Assembly: GCF_016464425.1 (NCBI RefSeq)
Contig: NZ_JADDKQ010000009.1
Span: 124,001-188,000 of the forward strand
DNA length: 64,000 bases
Source: Actinotalea solisilvae
Lineage (GTDB): Bacteria > Actinomycetota > Actinomycetes > Actinomycetales > Cellulomonadaceae
Direction of reading: 5' to 3'
Position numbers and translations under genes: made by a program
Notes under the pieces: generated by a model
The model's input: only the letters and a program-made list of their open reading frames with translations
Databases searched by the model: none
What the model was told of the DNA's origin: nothing
Shown here: positions 1 through 7,653 of the stretch, piece after piece
Layout: each line of letters begins with the position of its first letter
Position numbering within the stretch: position 1 is the stretch's first letter

Positions 1-2196
1 CACGACGCCCGTGAGCGCGTAGGGCACGACGCCGGACGCGACGTCCGGCAGGTCCACCCAGGCAGGCGCCGCGGTGGGCCAGCCGAGCAGCTGCTGCCAC
101 GGCTCGGCGGCGGACGCGGCGGTGGGCACGCCGGGTGCGGCGAGCAGCACGCGCCAGCCGTCGGCCCCCTCGCTCACGGCGTCGAGCACCGTGGGCGCCT
201 GGAGCACGAGGGCCGGCACGGCGACCCAGACGAGCCGGCGACGTCGGCGCACCGCCGCCGCCACCACGAGGAGCGCGAGCAGGCCGGCCGGCAGGAGGAC
301 GGGGGCGGCGGCGACCACGACCGCGAGGGCGAGGCCGGCGCCGGCCGCCGCCGCGAGCGACGGCTCGGCCTCGTGCGGTGCGCGCGCGGGCTCGTCGCCG
401 CGGGGGCCGCCGACGCGCTGCGCCCCGACGAGGCCCGACTCGACGACGTCGACGCGCGCGTGGCCGACCGCCCGTGCGACGCCGAGCGCGACCCACGGCA
501 GCGCCGCGTGCGCGACGACCGCGCCGAGGCGGGCGTGGGCGAGCCCCACGAGGAGCGCCGGTGCCGCGGTCCAGACGAGCGAGGCCCAGGCCCGCAGGAC
601 CACAGAGCGCGTCACGGCACCGGCCGCGAACCACGCCCCGGCGGCGGCGAGCACGACCGAGCCCAGCAGCAGGACCGCGGCGGCGAGGCCCGCGCTGCCG
701 AGCACGGCCGCGACCGGCGCGAGGACGAGGAGGAACGGGTCGCTCGGCCCCGGGTGCCCGAGCCCGCCCGCGACCCAGCCGGACGTGGCGGAGGCCCAGA
801 GCGCGCCGCGGTCGGCGTCGCCCGCGGCGAGGTCGCCGCCCGTGAGCCGCTCCCCCGCGAGGACGCGCGTGATCAGCGGCCCGAGCACCGCCGCCGAGAC
901 CGCGACGGCGCCCACCACCACGACCGCGAGCGTCCCGCGCCGGCGCGCGCGCAGCGCCGAGAGCTCGGCGATCTCGAGCTCGCTCGGCGTCCGGCGCAGG
1001 CGCCGGCGCTCGGCCGCGGCGAGCCGGCGGTCCCGCAGCTGCCGGACGACGTCGCGCCAGGTCTCCTGCAGGGGCCGCAGGGCCGCGCGACGCGTGCGTC
1101 GGGTCCGGGTCGCCGCCCGCCGGGCGCGCACGACCCGGTCGGACCGCACGAGCACCGCCCACGGTGCCAGCAGCTCGGCGACGACGAGGTGCGGCTCCTT
1201 CGTGACGAACCGGCCGAGCGCGCGCACGACGCCGCTCGCGACGGCGAGGAGCGCGACGACGGGCACGAGGCCCAGCGGCACGCCCACGAGCTGGCTGTGG
1301 ACGAACGCCTCGCGGCGGGCCTGGGCGGACCGGCGCGCGTCCCAGCCCGGCCGGTTGAGCACGGCTCCGCCGACGGGCAGCGCGAGCGACGCCTGCGCGT
1401 GCCGCACCACCGCGCGGGGCACGACGACGACGCGGTGCCCCGCGAGGCGCGCGCGCCGCGACAGGTCGAGGCCGTCGCCGTAGGGGCCGAGCGCCGGGTC
1501 CGTCCCGCCGAGGTCGTCCCACGCGTCGCGCCGGACGAGGGCGCCCGCGATGCCGACGCCGAGGACGTCCTCGCGGCCGTCGTGCTGGCCCTGCTCGACC
1601 TCAGGCTCGTCGATGCCCGTCATCCGCCGGCCGAAGCGCGACGTCGAGAGCCCGACCTCCAGGACGCGCACCGGGCTCCCCCACGTGCGCTGCTTGCACC
1701 CCGCCACGGCGACCGACGGTGCGGCCTCGACCGCGCGCAGCAGCTCGGCGAGCGCGGTCGCCTCCGGGGCGCTGTCGTCGTGCAGGAGCCACAGCCAGGC
1801 GGGCGGTCCGGCAGGGCCGGACGGGCCGGCCGCGGCGGCGTCGTCGTCGGCCGCGAGCGCGCGGCGGACCGCGTGCCCGAAGGTCCGCGCGCCGTGCGCC
1901 TCGACGAGCCGCACGGGCGGCACGGGCGGCACGCCGGGTGCCGGCGCGCCGGCGTCGGCCGCGGCCGCGCGCACGCGCGCGAGGACGGCGTGCAGGGTCT
2001 CGCCGGCGTGGTCGTCGGCGTCGGACGCGGCGGCGTCCACGAGGAGGACGCGCTCGGGCGGTCGGCTCTGGGCGAGGAGCGCGGCGAGCGACTCCTCGAC
2101 GTACTCGGTGACCCCGCGGGTCACCAGGACCGCGGTCACCGCGGCCACCCGCGGCCGGGGGGACGGCGCGGGGACCTGGGGGGTGACCTGGCTCAT
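1..2196 (-). CDS. Large membrane-bound family 2 glycosyltransferase (3' end outside window)
   Basis: I translated the minus strand from the ATG at 2196; the frame stays open to the window edge (732 residues visible), so the C-terminus is missing. Residues about 15-300 read as a GT2 domain: it opens with a beta-strand and AALLAQSRPPERVLLVD, has a DDSAPEAT acidic segment, and continues into a FGRRMTGID / YGDGLDLSRRARLAGH region typical of GT2 enzymes with a tail acceptor loop. From about residue 300 hydrophobic helices alternate with Arg-rich loops (for example VVVVGAVAVSAAVLGPLI), giving a polytopic membrane half. Very long GT2 proteins (about 1,100 residues) next to whiB are common in Micrococcales. 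It starts 49 bp after whiB on the same strand and may be co-transcribed. No good Shine-Dalgarno is visible before this ATG. The sugar and acceptor are unknown; a role in cell-envelope glycan is inferred. Confidence 0.85.
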   Translation of the reverse strand, partial: MSQVTPQVPAPSPRPRVAAVTAVLVTRGVTEYVEESLAALLAQSRPPERVLLVDAAASDADDHAGETLHAVLARVRAAAADAGAPAPGVPPVPPVRLVEAHGARTFGHAVRRALAADDDAAAAGPSGPAGPPAWLWLLHDDSAPEATALAELLRAVEAAPSVAVAGCKQRTWGSPVRVLEVGLSTSRFGRRMTGIDEPEVEQGQHDGREDVLGVGIAGALVRRDAWDDLGGTDPALGPYGDGLDLSRRARLAGHRVVVVPRAVVRHAQASLALPVGGAVLNRPGWDARRSAQARREAFVHSQLVGVPLGLVPVVALLAVASGVVRALGRFVTKEPHLVVAELLAPWAVLVRSDRVVRARRAATRTRRTRRAALRPLQETWRDVVRQLRDRRLAAAERRRLRRTPSELEIAELSALRARRRGTLAVVVVGAVAVSAAVLGPLITRVLAGERLTGGDLAAGDADRGALWASATSGWVAGGLGHPGPSDPFLLVLAPVAAVLGSAGLAAAVLLLGSVVLAAAGAWFAAGAVTRSVVLRAWASLVWTAAPALLVGLAHARLGAVVAHAALPWVALGVARAVGHARVDVVESGLVGAQRVGGPRGDEPARAPHEAEPSLAAAAGAGLALAVVVAAAPVLLPAGLLALLVVAAAVRRRRRLVWVAVPALVLQAPTVLDAVSEGADGWRVLLAAPGVPTAASAAEPWQQLLGWPTAAPAWVDLPDVASGVVPYALTGVV

Positions 2197-2245
2197 GGGT
2201 GGGCCATCTGTCCGTCGTGCGCCCGGGGGCGCATGCGGGCCGCGG

Positions 2246-2563
2246 TCAGACGACGCGCTTCTTCAGCTTGCGACGCTCCCGCTCGGACAGCCCGCCCCAG
2301 ATCCCGAACCGCTCGTCGTGCGCGAGCGCGTACTCGAGGCACTCGGCGCGGACCTCGCAGCCCGTGCACACCTTCTTGGCCTCGCGCGTCGAGCCGCCCT
2401 TCTCGGGGAAGAACGCCTCGGGGTCGGTCTGGGCGCACAGCGCGCGCTCCTGCCAGCTCAGCGCCGTCTCGTCGTCGGCGGCGCCGAAGAGGGGGACGAC
2501 CGGCGCGACGCCCGTCGCGACCTCGGTCGGGAACGCTGCGTCGTCATCGAGCAAGTTCCACAT
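2246..2563 (-). CDS. whiB2: WhiB-family iron-sulfur transcriptional regulator (WhiB2/WhmD type)
   Basis: 105 residues, normal for the family. Four cysteines bind the [4Fe-4S] cluster in the usual spacing: Cys43, then Cys66-x2-Cys69-x5-Cys75. The G-[I/V]-W-G-G turn is at 87-91, followed by the basic tail SERERRKLKKRVV that contacts DNA. These proteins act with the primary sigma factor; the WhiB2/WhmD/Streptomyces WhiB branch controls septation and cell division. The acidic N-terminus (LLDDDAAF) and the position beside manA and cell-wall genes fit that branch. The ATG at 2563 is preceded by GGAGG six bases upstream. A near-consensus promoter lies about 260 bp upstream, so the mRNA has a long leader. 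Assignment to the WhiB2 branch rests on sequence look and context; family membership is certain. Confidence 0.93.
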   Translation of the reverse strand: MWNLLDDDAAFPTEVATGVAPVVPLFGAADDETALSWQERALCAQTDPEAFFPEKGGSTREAKKVCTGCEVRAECLEYALAHDERFGIWGGLSERERRKLKKRVV

Positions 2564-2987
2564 GTCCAGCCTCCGTGCCCGCTGCGGTGCCCCTCAGGGT
2601 TGCCCGTCGGTTGCCTGTTGCCGTGCGTCCGCTGCCGGCCGCGTGTCTCGTCGTCGTCGTACCTGGCCCTTGCCCGGCACCTCGTCCCCGCCGGGGGGAC
2701 CGAGCGTGTCGGACCCTCGTGCGATGCTCGCCGCGCCGAGCTCCGTGCTCCGTGCCGGGTCCGTCGGACAGGAGTCGGAGGGACCGGAGCGGGTACGGCG
2801 TTCGCCGAGCGAGAAGTGCCTTGGTGGAATTACACGCGTGTCATCCGTGCGAGTCAAGCCGAGGAGTGGTAGATCGGCGCCCGCGCGCAGCCTGCACCGG
2901 GTGAAATCGCGACGATCCGGGCGCGGCAGCCCCGCGCGGGGCCACGGACGTGCCCCCGCGGCGTCGTCCGCTCGCGGCCGGCCCGCG
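2564..2987. other. Non-coding leader/promoter region of whiB (424 bp)
   Basis: This is the longest gene-free stretch in the window. It holds a near-consensus sigma-70-type promoter for whiB (2829-2857, minus strand), an untranslated leader of roughly 260 nt, and a 12-bp palindrome CCCCGCGCGGGG at 2930-2941 that could be the terminator of the transporter gene ending at 2988. An 87-codon open frame inside the leader (2594-2857, minus) has no ribosome site, low complexity and no resemblance to a protein family, so I do not call it. Confidence 0.6.
2829..2857 (-). promoter_or_regulatory. SigA-type promoter of whiB
   Basis: On the minus strand a -35 box TTGACT (2857-2852) and a -10 box TGTAAT (2834-2829) are separated by exactly 17 bp. 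This is the best match to the primary sigma consensus in the window and sits in its least GC-rich stretch. Transcription would begin near 2822 and run into whiB after a leader of about 260 nt. Confidence 0.7.
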
Positions 2988-3839
2988 TCAGGCCGCCGAC
3001 GACGTCGCGCCCGCGGGCGCGCGGTCGGGCGCCCCGAACCGGGCCAGGGCGAGCGCCCCGAGCAGCACCGCGGTGAAGCCGCCGGCGACGAGGGGCGCGG
3101 CGCCCGGCGCCCACCGGTCCCCCACGAGCGCGATGCCGAGGAGCGCGCCGAGGCAGGTCTCGGTGGCGACCATGAGGGCGGTCGCAGGCACGACCGGCGA
3201 GCGCTGCAGGGCGGTCGCGGCGAGGGAGAGGCCGACGACGCCGGTCCCGAGCATGACCCAGACCGCGGGGCGCCCGACGAGCTCGAGCGGCGCCCCGTCG
3301 CCGAGGCCGCGGGCCGCGAGCGCCATGAGCGCGAACGCGACGCCCGCGAGCACGGCGAGCACGAGACCGCCGCGGGCGAGCGGCCGGACGCGGGCCGCGG
3401 CGAGCGCGAGCACGACGACGCCTGCCCCCGCGGCGACCATCGCCAGCACCGGGAGCGCGCGCGGGTCGCCCGACCCGCCGGCCGTCCCTGCGAGCGCCAC
3501 GAGCCCCGCCGTCACGGCCGCGAGGGCGGCGACGTCGCGCCGGCTGAGCCGCGCGCCGAGCACGACCGCGGCGAGCACGGCGGCGACCGCGAGGCTCGAG
3601 GCCCGGCCGGCCTGCACGACGAACAGCGGCAGCGTGCGCAGCGCCCAGAAGGACAGCAGGAACCCGGTCGCCATGAGCGCGAGCGCGACGACGTAGGAGG
3701 GCTGCGTCGCGAGGCGCACGAGCAGGCCGGCGTCGAGCCCCGACCGCACGCTCACGCGGCGGGCCGCGCGCGCCTGGAGGACGGTCGCGGCCCCGCTGCA
3801 CACGGCGGCCGCGAGCACGGCGATCAGAGCGGTCCCCAC
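2988..3839 (-). CDS. DMT/EamA-like multi-pass membrane transporter
   Basis: I place the start at the GTG at 3839 (283 residues) because AGGGGGA lies just upstream and the protein then begins directly with its first membrane helix (GTALIAVLAAAVCSG). A longer reading from the GTG at 3878 adds 13 basic residues without a ribosome site. About nine to ten hydrophobic segments cover the length, with short loops, and the two halves look alike, as in the drug/metabolite transporter superfamily. There is no catalytic motif. The substrate cannot be told. It reads in the same direction as whiB, which follows 424 bp downstream under its own promoter. It is divergent from the mannosyltransferase run that begins at 3982. 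Confidence 0.7.
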   Translation of the reverse strand: MGTALIAVLAAAVCSGAATVLQARAARRVSVRSGLDAGLLVRLATQPSYVVALALMATGFLLSFWALRTLPLFVVQAGRASSLAVAAVLAAVVLGARLSRRDVAALAAVTAGLVALAGTAGGSGDPRALPVLAMVAAGAGVVVLALAAARVRPLARGGLVLAVLAGVAFALMALAARGLGDGAPLELVGRPAVWVMLGTGVVGLSLAATALQRSPVVPATALMVATETCLGALLGIALVGDRWAPGAAPLVAGGFTAVLLGALALARFGAPDRAPAGATSSAA

Positions 3840-3981
3840 GCGTCCCCCTGGTCCGAGACGCGCGCGCCTCCGAGTCACGGACGTCCCGTCGCGGGCCGCC
3901 CACGGTCCCTATGCTGCCCCAGGAGCGCCGCGAGTCCCGCGGCGCCGCGCAGGGGCGGGTGCCGGCAGGGGTGTCGAGAGC

Positions 3982-5280
3982 GTGACGGGCGAGAGCGGCA
4001 GGGCGAGCAGCGCGCAGGACCGGGCGCCGGGCGGGGAGCAGCCCGGTGCACCGGACGTCGCGGTCCCCCGGACCCGCTACCCGTGGCCCCGGGTGCTCCT
4101 GGCCTTCGTCGTCGTGGCGGTCGGCCTCACCGCCGTCGTCGGGTGGTCCAACCGGTTCCGGACGCCGGACCCGTCCCCCGTCCTGACCGGGCCCTCGTGG
4201 CTCGACGGGTGGTTCCAGTACGACGCCGGCTGGTACTGGTACATCGCGACGAGCGGGTACTTCTACGTCCCGGGCCAGCAGTCGTCGATCGCCTTCTTCC
4301 CGGTCTACCCGATGGCGATGCGCGGGCTGGGAGCGCTCCTGGGCGACCACCAGGTCGCGGGGTCGCTGCTCGCCGTGGCCGCCGGGGCGCTCGCGGTCCT
4401 CCTCTTCGGGCGCTGGGTCTGGGCCCGCCTGCCGCGCGCGTCCGCGATCACGGCGATCGCCATGATCATGGTCTACCCGTACGCGCTCTTCCTCTACGGC
4501 GCGGTGTACGCGGACTCGCTGTTCCTCCTCGCGGCGGTCGGCGCCTTCCTGCTCCTCGAGCGCCGCTGGTACTGGGCCGCCGGGCTCGTGGGGGCGCTCG
4601 CGACGGCGGGCCGCCCCGTCGGCGTCGCGGTGGCGGTCGGGCTCGTCGTGCGCACGCTCGAGCTGCTGGCCGAGGACCGCGCCGCGCGGGACGGCGGGCT
4701 CGACCGCTCGACCGACGTCGTCGGCTCCCGCGCGCGCCGCGCGTGGCGCGAGCTCGTCGCCGCGCTGCGCGACGTGCGCCCCCGGCACGCGACCGTGCTG
4801 CTGTCCGGCGCCGGCCTCGCCGCGTGGTGCGTGTTCCTCTGGCTCGAGTTCGGCGACCCGCTCGCGTTCGTGGCGGTCGAGGCCGCGCCCGGCTGGAACC
4901 AGGGCGTGGGCCCGCGCACGTGGTTCAAGGTCGCGTACCTCGCCACGCTCGTCCGGGGCCCCTACCCCATCGCGGCGCTCCTCACGCTCCAGGCGCTCGC
5001 GTGCCTGGCCGCGGTGCTGCTCCTGCGGCGCGTGTGGCGGCTCTTCGGCTGGGGCTATGCGGCCTACACGGCCGTGGTGCTCCTCATCCCCATCCTCGGA
5101 ACGAAGGACTTCATGGGCACGGGTCGGTACGTCCTCGTCGCGTTCCCCGCCATGGCGGCGGCGGGCGACCTCCTCGCGACCCGGCCGCAACGGTGGCTGC
5201 GGCCGCTCGCGCTCGGCCTGTCCGCGGTGCTCCTCGTGGTCCTCACGGGGCTCTTCGGCCGCTCGGTGCTCGTCTCATGA
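3982..5280 (+). CDS. PIG-V-like membrane mannosyltransferase (GT-C)
   Basis: 432 residues from a GTG. After a 35-residue cytoplasmic N-terminus and a first helix (about 37-57) comes a long extracytoplasmic loop containing LDGWFQYDAGWYWYIATS with the acidic residues Asp75 and Asp81, then AFFPVYPM at 104-111. That pair of motifs is characteristic of the PIG-V/GPI mannosyltransferase 2 family, whose bacterial members transfer mannose from polyprenyl-phosphate-mannose on the outer face of the membrane. About nine further helices follow. The next gene, a DPM1-like GT2, overlaps its stop by 4 bp and could make the lipid-linked donor. Donor identity is inferred from the family. A possible -10 box TATGCT lies at 3910-3915. 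The long leaderless-looking N-terminus makes the exact start moderately certain. Confidence 0.8.
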   Translation: MTGESGRASSAQDRAPGGEQPGAPDVAVPRTRYPWPRVLLAFVVVAVGLTAVVGWSNRFRTPDPSPVLTGPSWLDGWFQYDAGWYWYIATSGYFYVPGQQSSIAFFPVYPMAMRGLGALLGDHQVAGSLLAVAAGALAVLLFGRWVWARLPRASAITAIAMIMVYPYALFLYGAVYADSLFLLAAVGAFLLLERRWYWAAGLVGALATAGRPVGVAVAVGLVVRTLELLAEDRAARDGGLDRSTDVVGSRARRAWRELVAALRDVRPRHATVLLSGAGLAAWCVFLWLEFGDPLAFVAVEAAPGWNQGVGPRTWFKVAYLATLVRGPYPIAALLTLQALACLAAVLLLRRVWRLFGWGYAAYTAVVLLIPILGTKDFMGTGRYVLVAFPAMAAAGDLLATRPQRWLRPLALGLSAVLLVVLTGLFGRSVLVS

Positions 5281-6083
5281 CCGCCCCGGACCCGCACACC
5301 GGCGCGGCCCGCTCCGCGCTCGCACCGCCCGAGCCCTTCGAGCGGCTGTCGATCTTCTTCCCCATGTGGAACGAGGAGGAGTACATCCACCGCGCCGTGG
5401 GCGCCGCCGCGACCGTGTGCCACGGTCTCGTCGAGGCGGGGACGGTCCTCGACTACGAGATCATCGTGGTCGACGACGCCTCGACGGACGCGACTCCGGC
5501 GCTCGCCGACGCCCTCGCGGCGGCGGACCGGCACGTGCGCGTGGTCCACCACGAGCGCAACCGCAAGCTCGGCGGCTCGATCAAGAGCGGGTTCGCGGCC
5601 GCGACGGGTGACGTCGTGCTCTACACCGACGCCGACCTGCCGTTCGAGATGTGCGAGCTCGAGCGGGCGCTGCGCGTGCTCCAGACCTACGAGGCCGACG
5701 TCGTGAGCGCGTACCGCCACGACCGCACCGGCGAGGGCCCGCGGCGCGCGGTCTACTCGTTCGTCTACAACCTCCTCATCAAGGCGATGTTCGGCACCCG
5801 GCTGCGCGACATCAACTTCGCGTTCAAGCTGTGCCGTCGCCGCGTGCTCGACCACGTCACGCTGCTCAGCGAGGGCTCGTTCATCGACGCCGAGCTCGTG
5901 GTCCGCGCCCAGCGCGCGGGGTTCACGATCCTGCAGATCGGCGTCGACTACTTCCCCCGCACCCGCGGCGTCTCGACCCTCTCCTCGTTCGGCGTCATCC
6001 GGACGATGCTGCGGGAGATGGTCGCCATCCGCGCGGACCTGCGGAAGGTCACGCCGGCGGACGCCCGCGCCGAGCGGCCGTGA
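5277..6083 (+). CDS. Dolichyl-phosphate-mannose-synthase-like GT2 glycosyltransferase
   Basis: 268 residues; the ATG at 5277 overlaps the upstream TGA (ATGA), so translation is coupled. A single GT-A domain fills the protein: FFPMWNEEEYI at the N-terminus, the nucleotide-binding VVDDASTDAT (Asp66-Asp67), RNRKLGGSIKSG, and the metal-binding YTDADLPFE with Asp118-x-Asp120. The later DINFAFKLCRRRVLD and EGSFIDAELVVRAQ segments match polyprenyl-phosphate sugar synthases and related Dpm1/GtrB enzymes. There is no C-terminal membrane domain, as in soluble or peripheral Dpm1. Predicted role: transfer of a sugar, probably mannose, from a nucleotide donor to polyprenyl phosphate for the neighbouring PIG-V-like enzyme. 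The donor sugar is inference. Other GT2 roles are not excluded. Confidence 0.82.
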   Translation: MTAPDPHTGAARSALAPPEPFERLSIFFPMWNEEEYIHRAVGAAATVCHGLVEAGTVLDYEIIVVDDASTDATPALADALAAADRHVRVVHHERNRKLGGSIKSGFAAATGDVVLYTDADLPFEMCELERALRVLQTYEADVVSAYRHDRTGEGPRRAVYSFVYNLLIKAMFGTRLRDINFAFKLCRRRVLDHVTLLSEGSFIDAELVVRAQRAGFTILQIGVDYFPRTRGVSTLSSFGVIRTMLREMVAIRADLRKVTPADARAERP

Positions 6084-6931
6084 GCGTCCCGGCGCGCGAC
6101 GCCGCCCTGCGCCCGCTCGTCGTCACGGCCGACGACCTCGGCCTCACGCCCGGGGTCAACCGCGCCGTCCGGCGCGCGCACCTCGAGGGTGTCGTCACGG
6201 CGACGTCGCTGCTCGCGGTCGGACGCGCCTTCGACGACGCCGCGCGCATGCTCCGCGCGACGCCCACGCTCGAGCTCGGCGCGCACCTCGCGCTCGTCGG
6301 CGAGGACCCGCCCCTGCTCACGGCCCGGGAGATCCCGACGCTGGTCGACCGGCGCGGCGCGCTGCCGCTGGGCTACCGGACCGTCGTGGCCCGCGGCCTG
6401 GCGGGCCGGATCGACCCCGCCGACGTGCGGCGCGAGCTCGGCGCCCAGCTCGAGCGGGTCGCGGGCGTCGGGCTGCCGCTCACCCACCTCGACACGCACC
6501 AGCACACGCACCTGTGGCCCGTCGTCGGCGACGTCGTCGCCGCCCTCGCCCGCGAGCACGGTGTCCCGGCCGTCCGGCTGCCGCGCGCCCGCGCCGGCCT
6601 CGTGCGCCCGGGCGTCGCGCTGCTCGCGCGGCGGCTCGGGCGCGCCCTGCGGCGGGCCGGCCTGGCCGCCCCGGCCGACTACGCGGGGCTGGACGAGGCG
6701 GGCGCCCTGACGCGCGCGCGGTTCGAGGCCGCGCTCACGGCGCTCGCGCGCCGCGGCGCCCCGCACGCCGAGATCAACACCCACCCCGGCGAGCCGGGCG
6801 ACCCCGACCTCGGGCGCTTCGCCTGGGGCTACCGCTGGAGCGAGGAGCTGGACATGCTCACGGACCCCACGACCCGCGACGCGGTGGCGCGCGCGGGCTA
6901 CCGGCTCACCGGCTTCGCGGGGCTCGCGTGA
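6080..6931 (+). CDS. ChbG/YdjC-family carbohydrate deacetylase
   Basis: 283 residues from a GTG that overlaps the previous stop. Family motifs are clear: VTADDLGLTPGVNRAV (Asp18-Asp19) near the N-terminus, LGAHLALVG (His69), THLDTHQHTHLWP (His136, Asp138, His140, His142) and EINTHPGEPGDPD near the C-terminus. These supply the metal ligands and catalytic residues of the TIM-barrel YdjC deacetylases, which remove N-acetyl groups from chitooligosaccharides and other N-acetylhexosamines. Its place between a lipid-linked sugar synthase and a methyltransferase suggests it deacetylates an amino sugar in a membrane glycan or glycolipid, not that it serves chitin catabolism. That assignment is inference from context; the fold family is well supported. 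Confidence 0.85.
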   Translation: MSVPARDAALRPLVVTADDLGLTPGVNRAVRRAHLEGVVTATSLLAVGRAFDDAARMLRATPTLELGAHLALVGEDPPLLTAREIPTLVDRRGALPLGYRTVVARGLAGRIDPADVRRELGAQLERVAGVGLPLTHLDTHQHTHLWPVVGDVVAALAREHGVPAVRLPRARAGLVRPGVALLARRLGRALRRAGLAAPADYAGLDEAGALTRARFEAALTALARRGAPHAEINTHPGEPGDPDLGRFAWGYRWSEELDMLTDPTTRDAVARAGYRLTGFAGLA

Positions 6932-7644
6932 GCGCGGCGCGCGGTCCGCGCCCGTCGGCCGCCGCCGTCGGCCGGCGCGCCCGGGGGCTGTTCCGCGGCG
7001 CGCCGGCCGCGGTGCGCGCGCACGTCGCGGTGCGCTGGGCGACGGCGCCCCTGGCCGAGGTGGTCGCGGAGCTGCCCGCGGGCGGCCGCGTCGTGGAGAT
7101 CGGGTGCGGCCACGGCCTGGTGAGCGCGTGCGCCGCGCTCGCCGACCCGGGCCGCACCGTGCTGGGTGTGGACATCGACGCCGAGAAGATCCGCCACGCG
7201 CGCGAGGCGGCCCGCGGCGTGCCGAACCTCGAGTTCGACGTGGCCGTCTCGGGCGCCGTGCCCGCGGGTCCGTGGGACGCCGTCGCGTTCGTCGACGTGC
7301 TCTACCTGCTGCCCGAGTCCGAGCAGCGCCGGCTCCTCACGGAGGCCGTCGAGCAGCTCGCGCCCGGTGGCCTCGTCGTGGTCAAGGAGATGGGCACCGA
7401 GCCCGCGTGGAAGGTGCGCTGGAACACGGCGCAGGAGACGCTCGCGGTCAAGGTGCTGCGCATCACCGCCGGCAGCGAGTTCGACTTCGTGCCGCCCGCG
7501 ACCGTCGCGGGCTGGCTGCGCGGGCTCGGCCTCGCGGTCGCGACGCGCCGCCTCGACCGCGGGCGGCCGCACCCGCACGTGCTCGTCCTCGGACGCGCCG
7601 CGGGCTCACCCGGCACCTCCGGCGGGCCCGGCGGCGCCCCGTAG
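6928..7644 (+). CDS. Class I SAM-dependent methyltransferase
   Basis: 238 residues; the GTG at 6928 overlaps the stop of the deacetylase (GTGA). The SAM-binding motif I VVEIGCGHGLVS is at about 55-66, motif II LGVDIDAEKI follows, and DAVAFVDVLYLLPE is the motif IV region, followed by LAPGGLVVVKEM. The fold is the Methyltransf_25/11 type acting on small molecules or lipids. Residues 1-35 are basic and Ala-rich. The last gene of a four-gene coupled run, it probably methylates the product of the same pathway (a sugar or lipid-linked sugar). The acceptor is unknown. Its TAG stop codon (7642-7644) doubles as the first half of a TAGGCT -10 box for the next gene. Confidence 0.82.
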   Translation: MSAARGPRPSAAAVGRRARGLFRGAPAAVRAHVAVRWATAPLAEVVAELPAGGRVVEIGCGHGLVSACAALADPGRTVLGVDIDAEKIRHAREAARGVPNLEFDVAVSGAVPAGPWDAVAFVDVLYLLPESEQRRLLTEAVEQLAPGGLVVVKEMGTEPAWKVRWNTAQETLAVKVLRITAGSEFDFVPPATVAGWLRGLGLAVATRRLDRGRPHPHVLVLGRAAGSPGTSGGPGGAP

Positions 7645-7647
7645 GCT
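7642..7647 (+). promoter_or_regulatory. -10 box TAGGCT overlapping a stop codon; leaderless start downstream
   Basis: TAGGCT fits the actinobacterial -10 pattern TAnnnT. Its first three bases are the TAG stop of the methyltransferase. Seven bases after its last base lies the GTG start at 7654, so a transcript starting at the normal distance would begin exactly on the start codon. No Shine-Dalgarno is present, which agrees with leaderless translation. No -35 box is evident. Confidence 0.45.
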
Positions 7648-7653
7648 CGGCGC

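Noticed and set aside
2594..2857. 87-codon minus-strand open frame in the whiB leader
   Set aside because: No ribosome site, low-complexity Arg/Asp/Pro composition, no family likeness, and it overlaps the whiB promoter and leader.
3839..3878. Upstream GTG as start of the DMT-like transporter
   Set aside because: The GTG at 3839 has an AGGGGGA ribosome site and begins at the first helix; the extra 13 residues are basic and unsupported.
2854..5190. Long minus-strand frame opposite the PIG-V-like gene
   Set aside because: Arg/Glu/Ala-rich shadow with no motif; the plus strand holds the PIG-V signature and the transporter lies in another frame.
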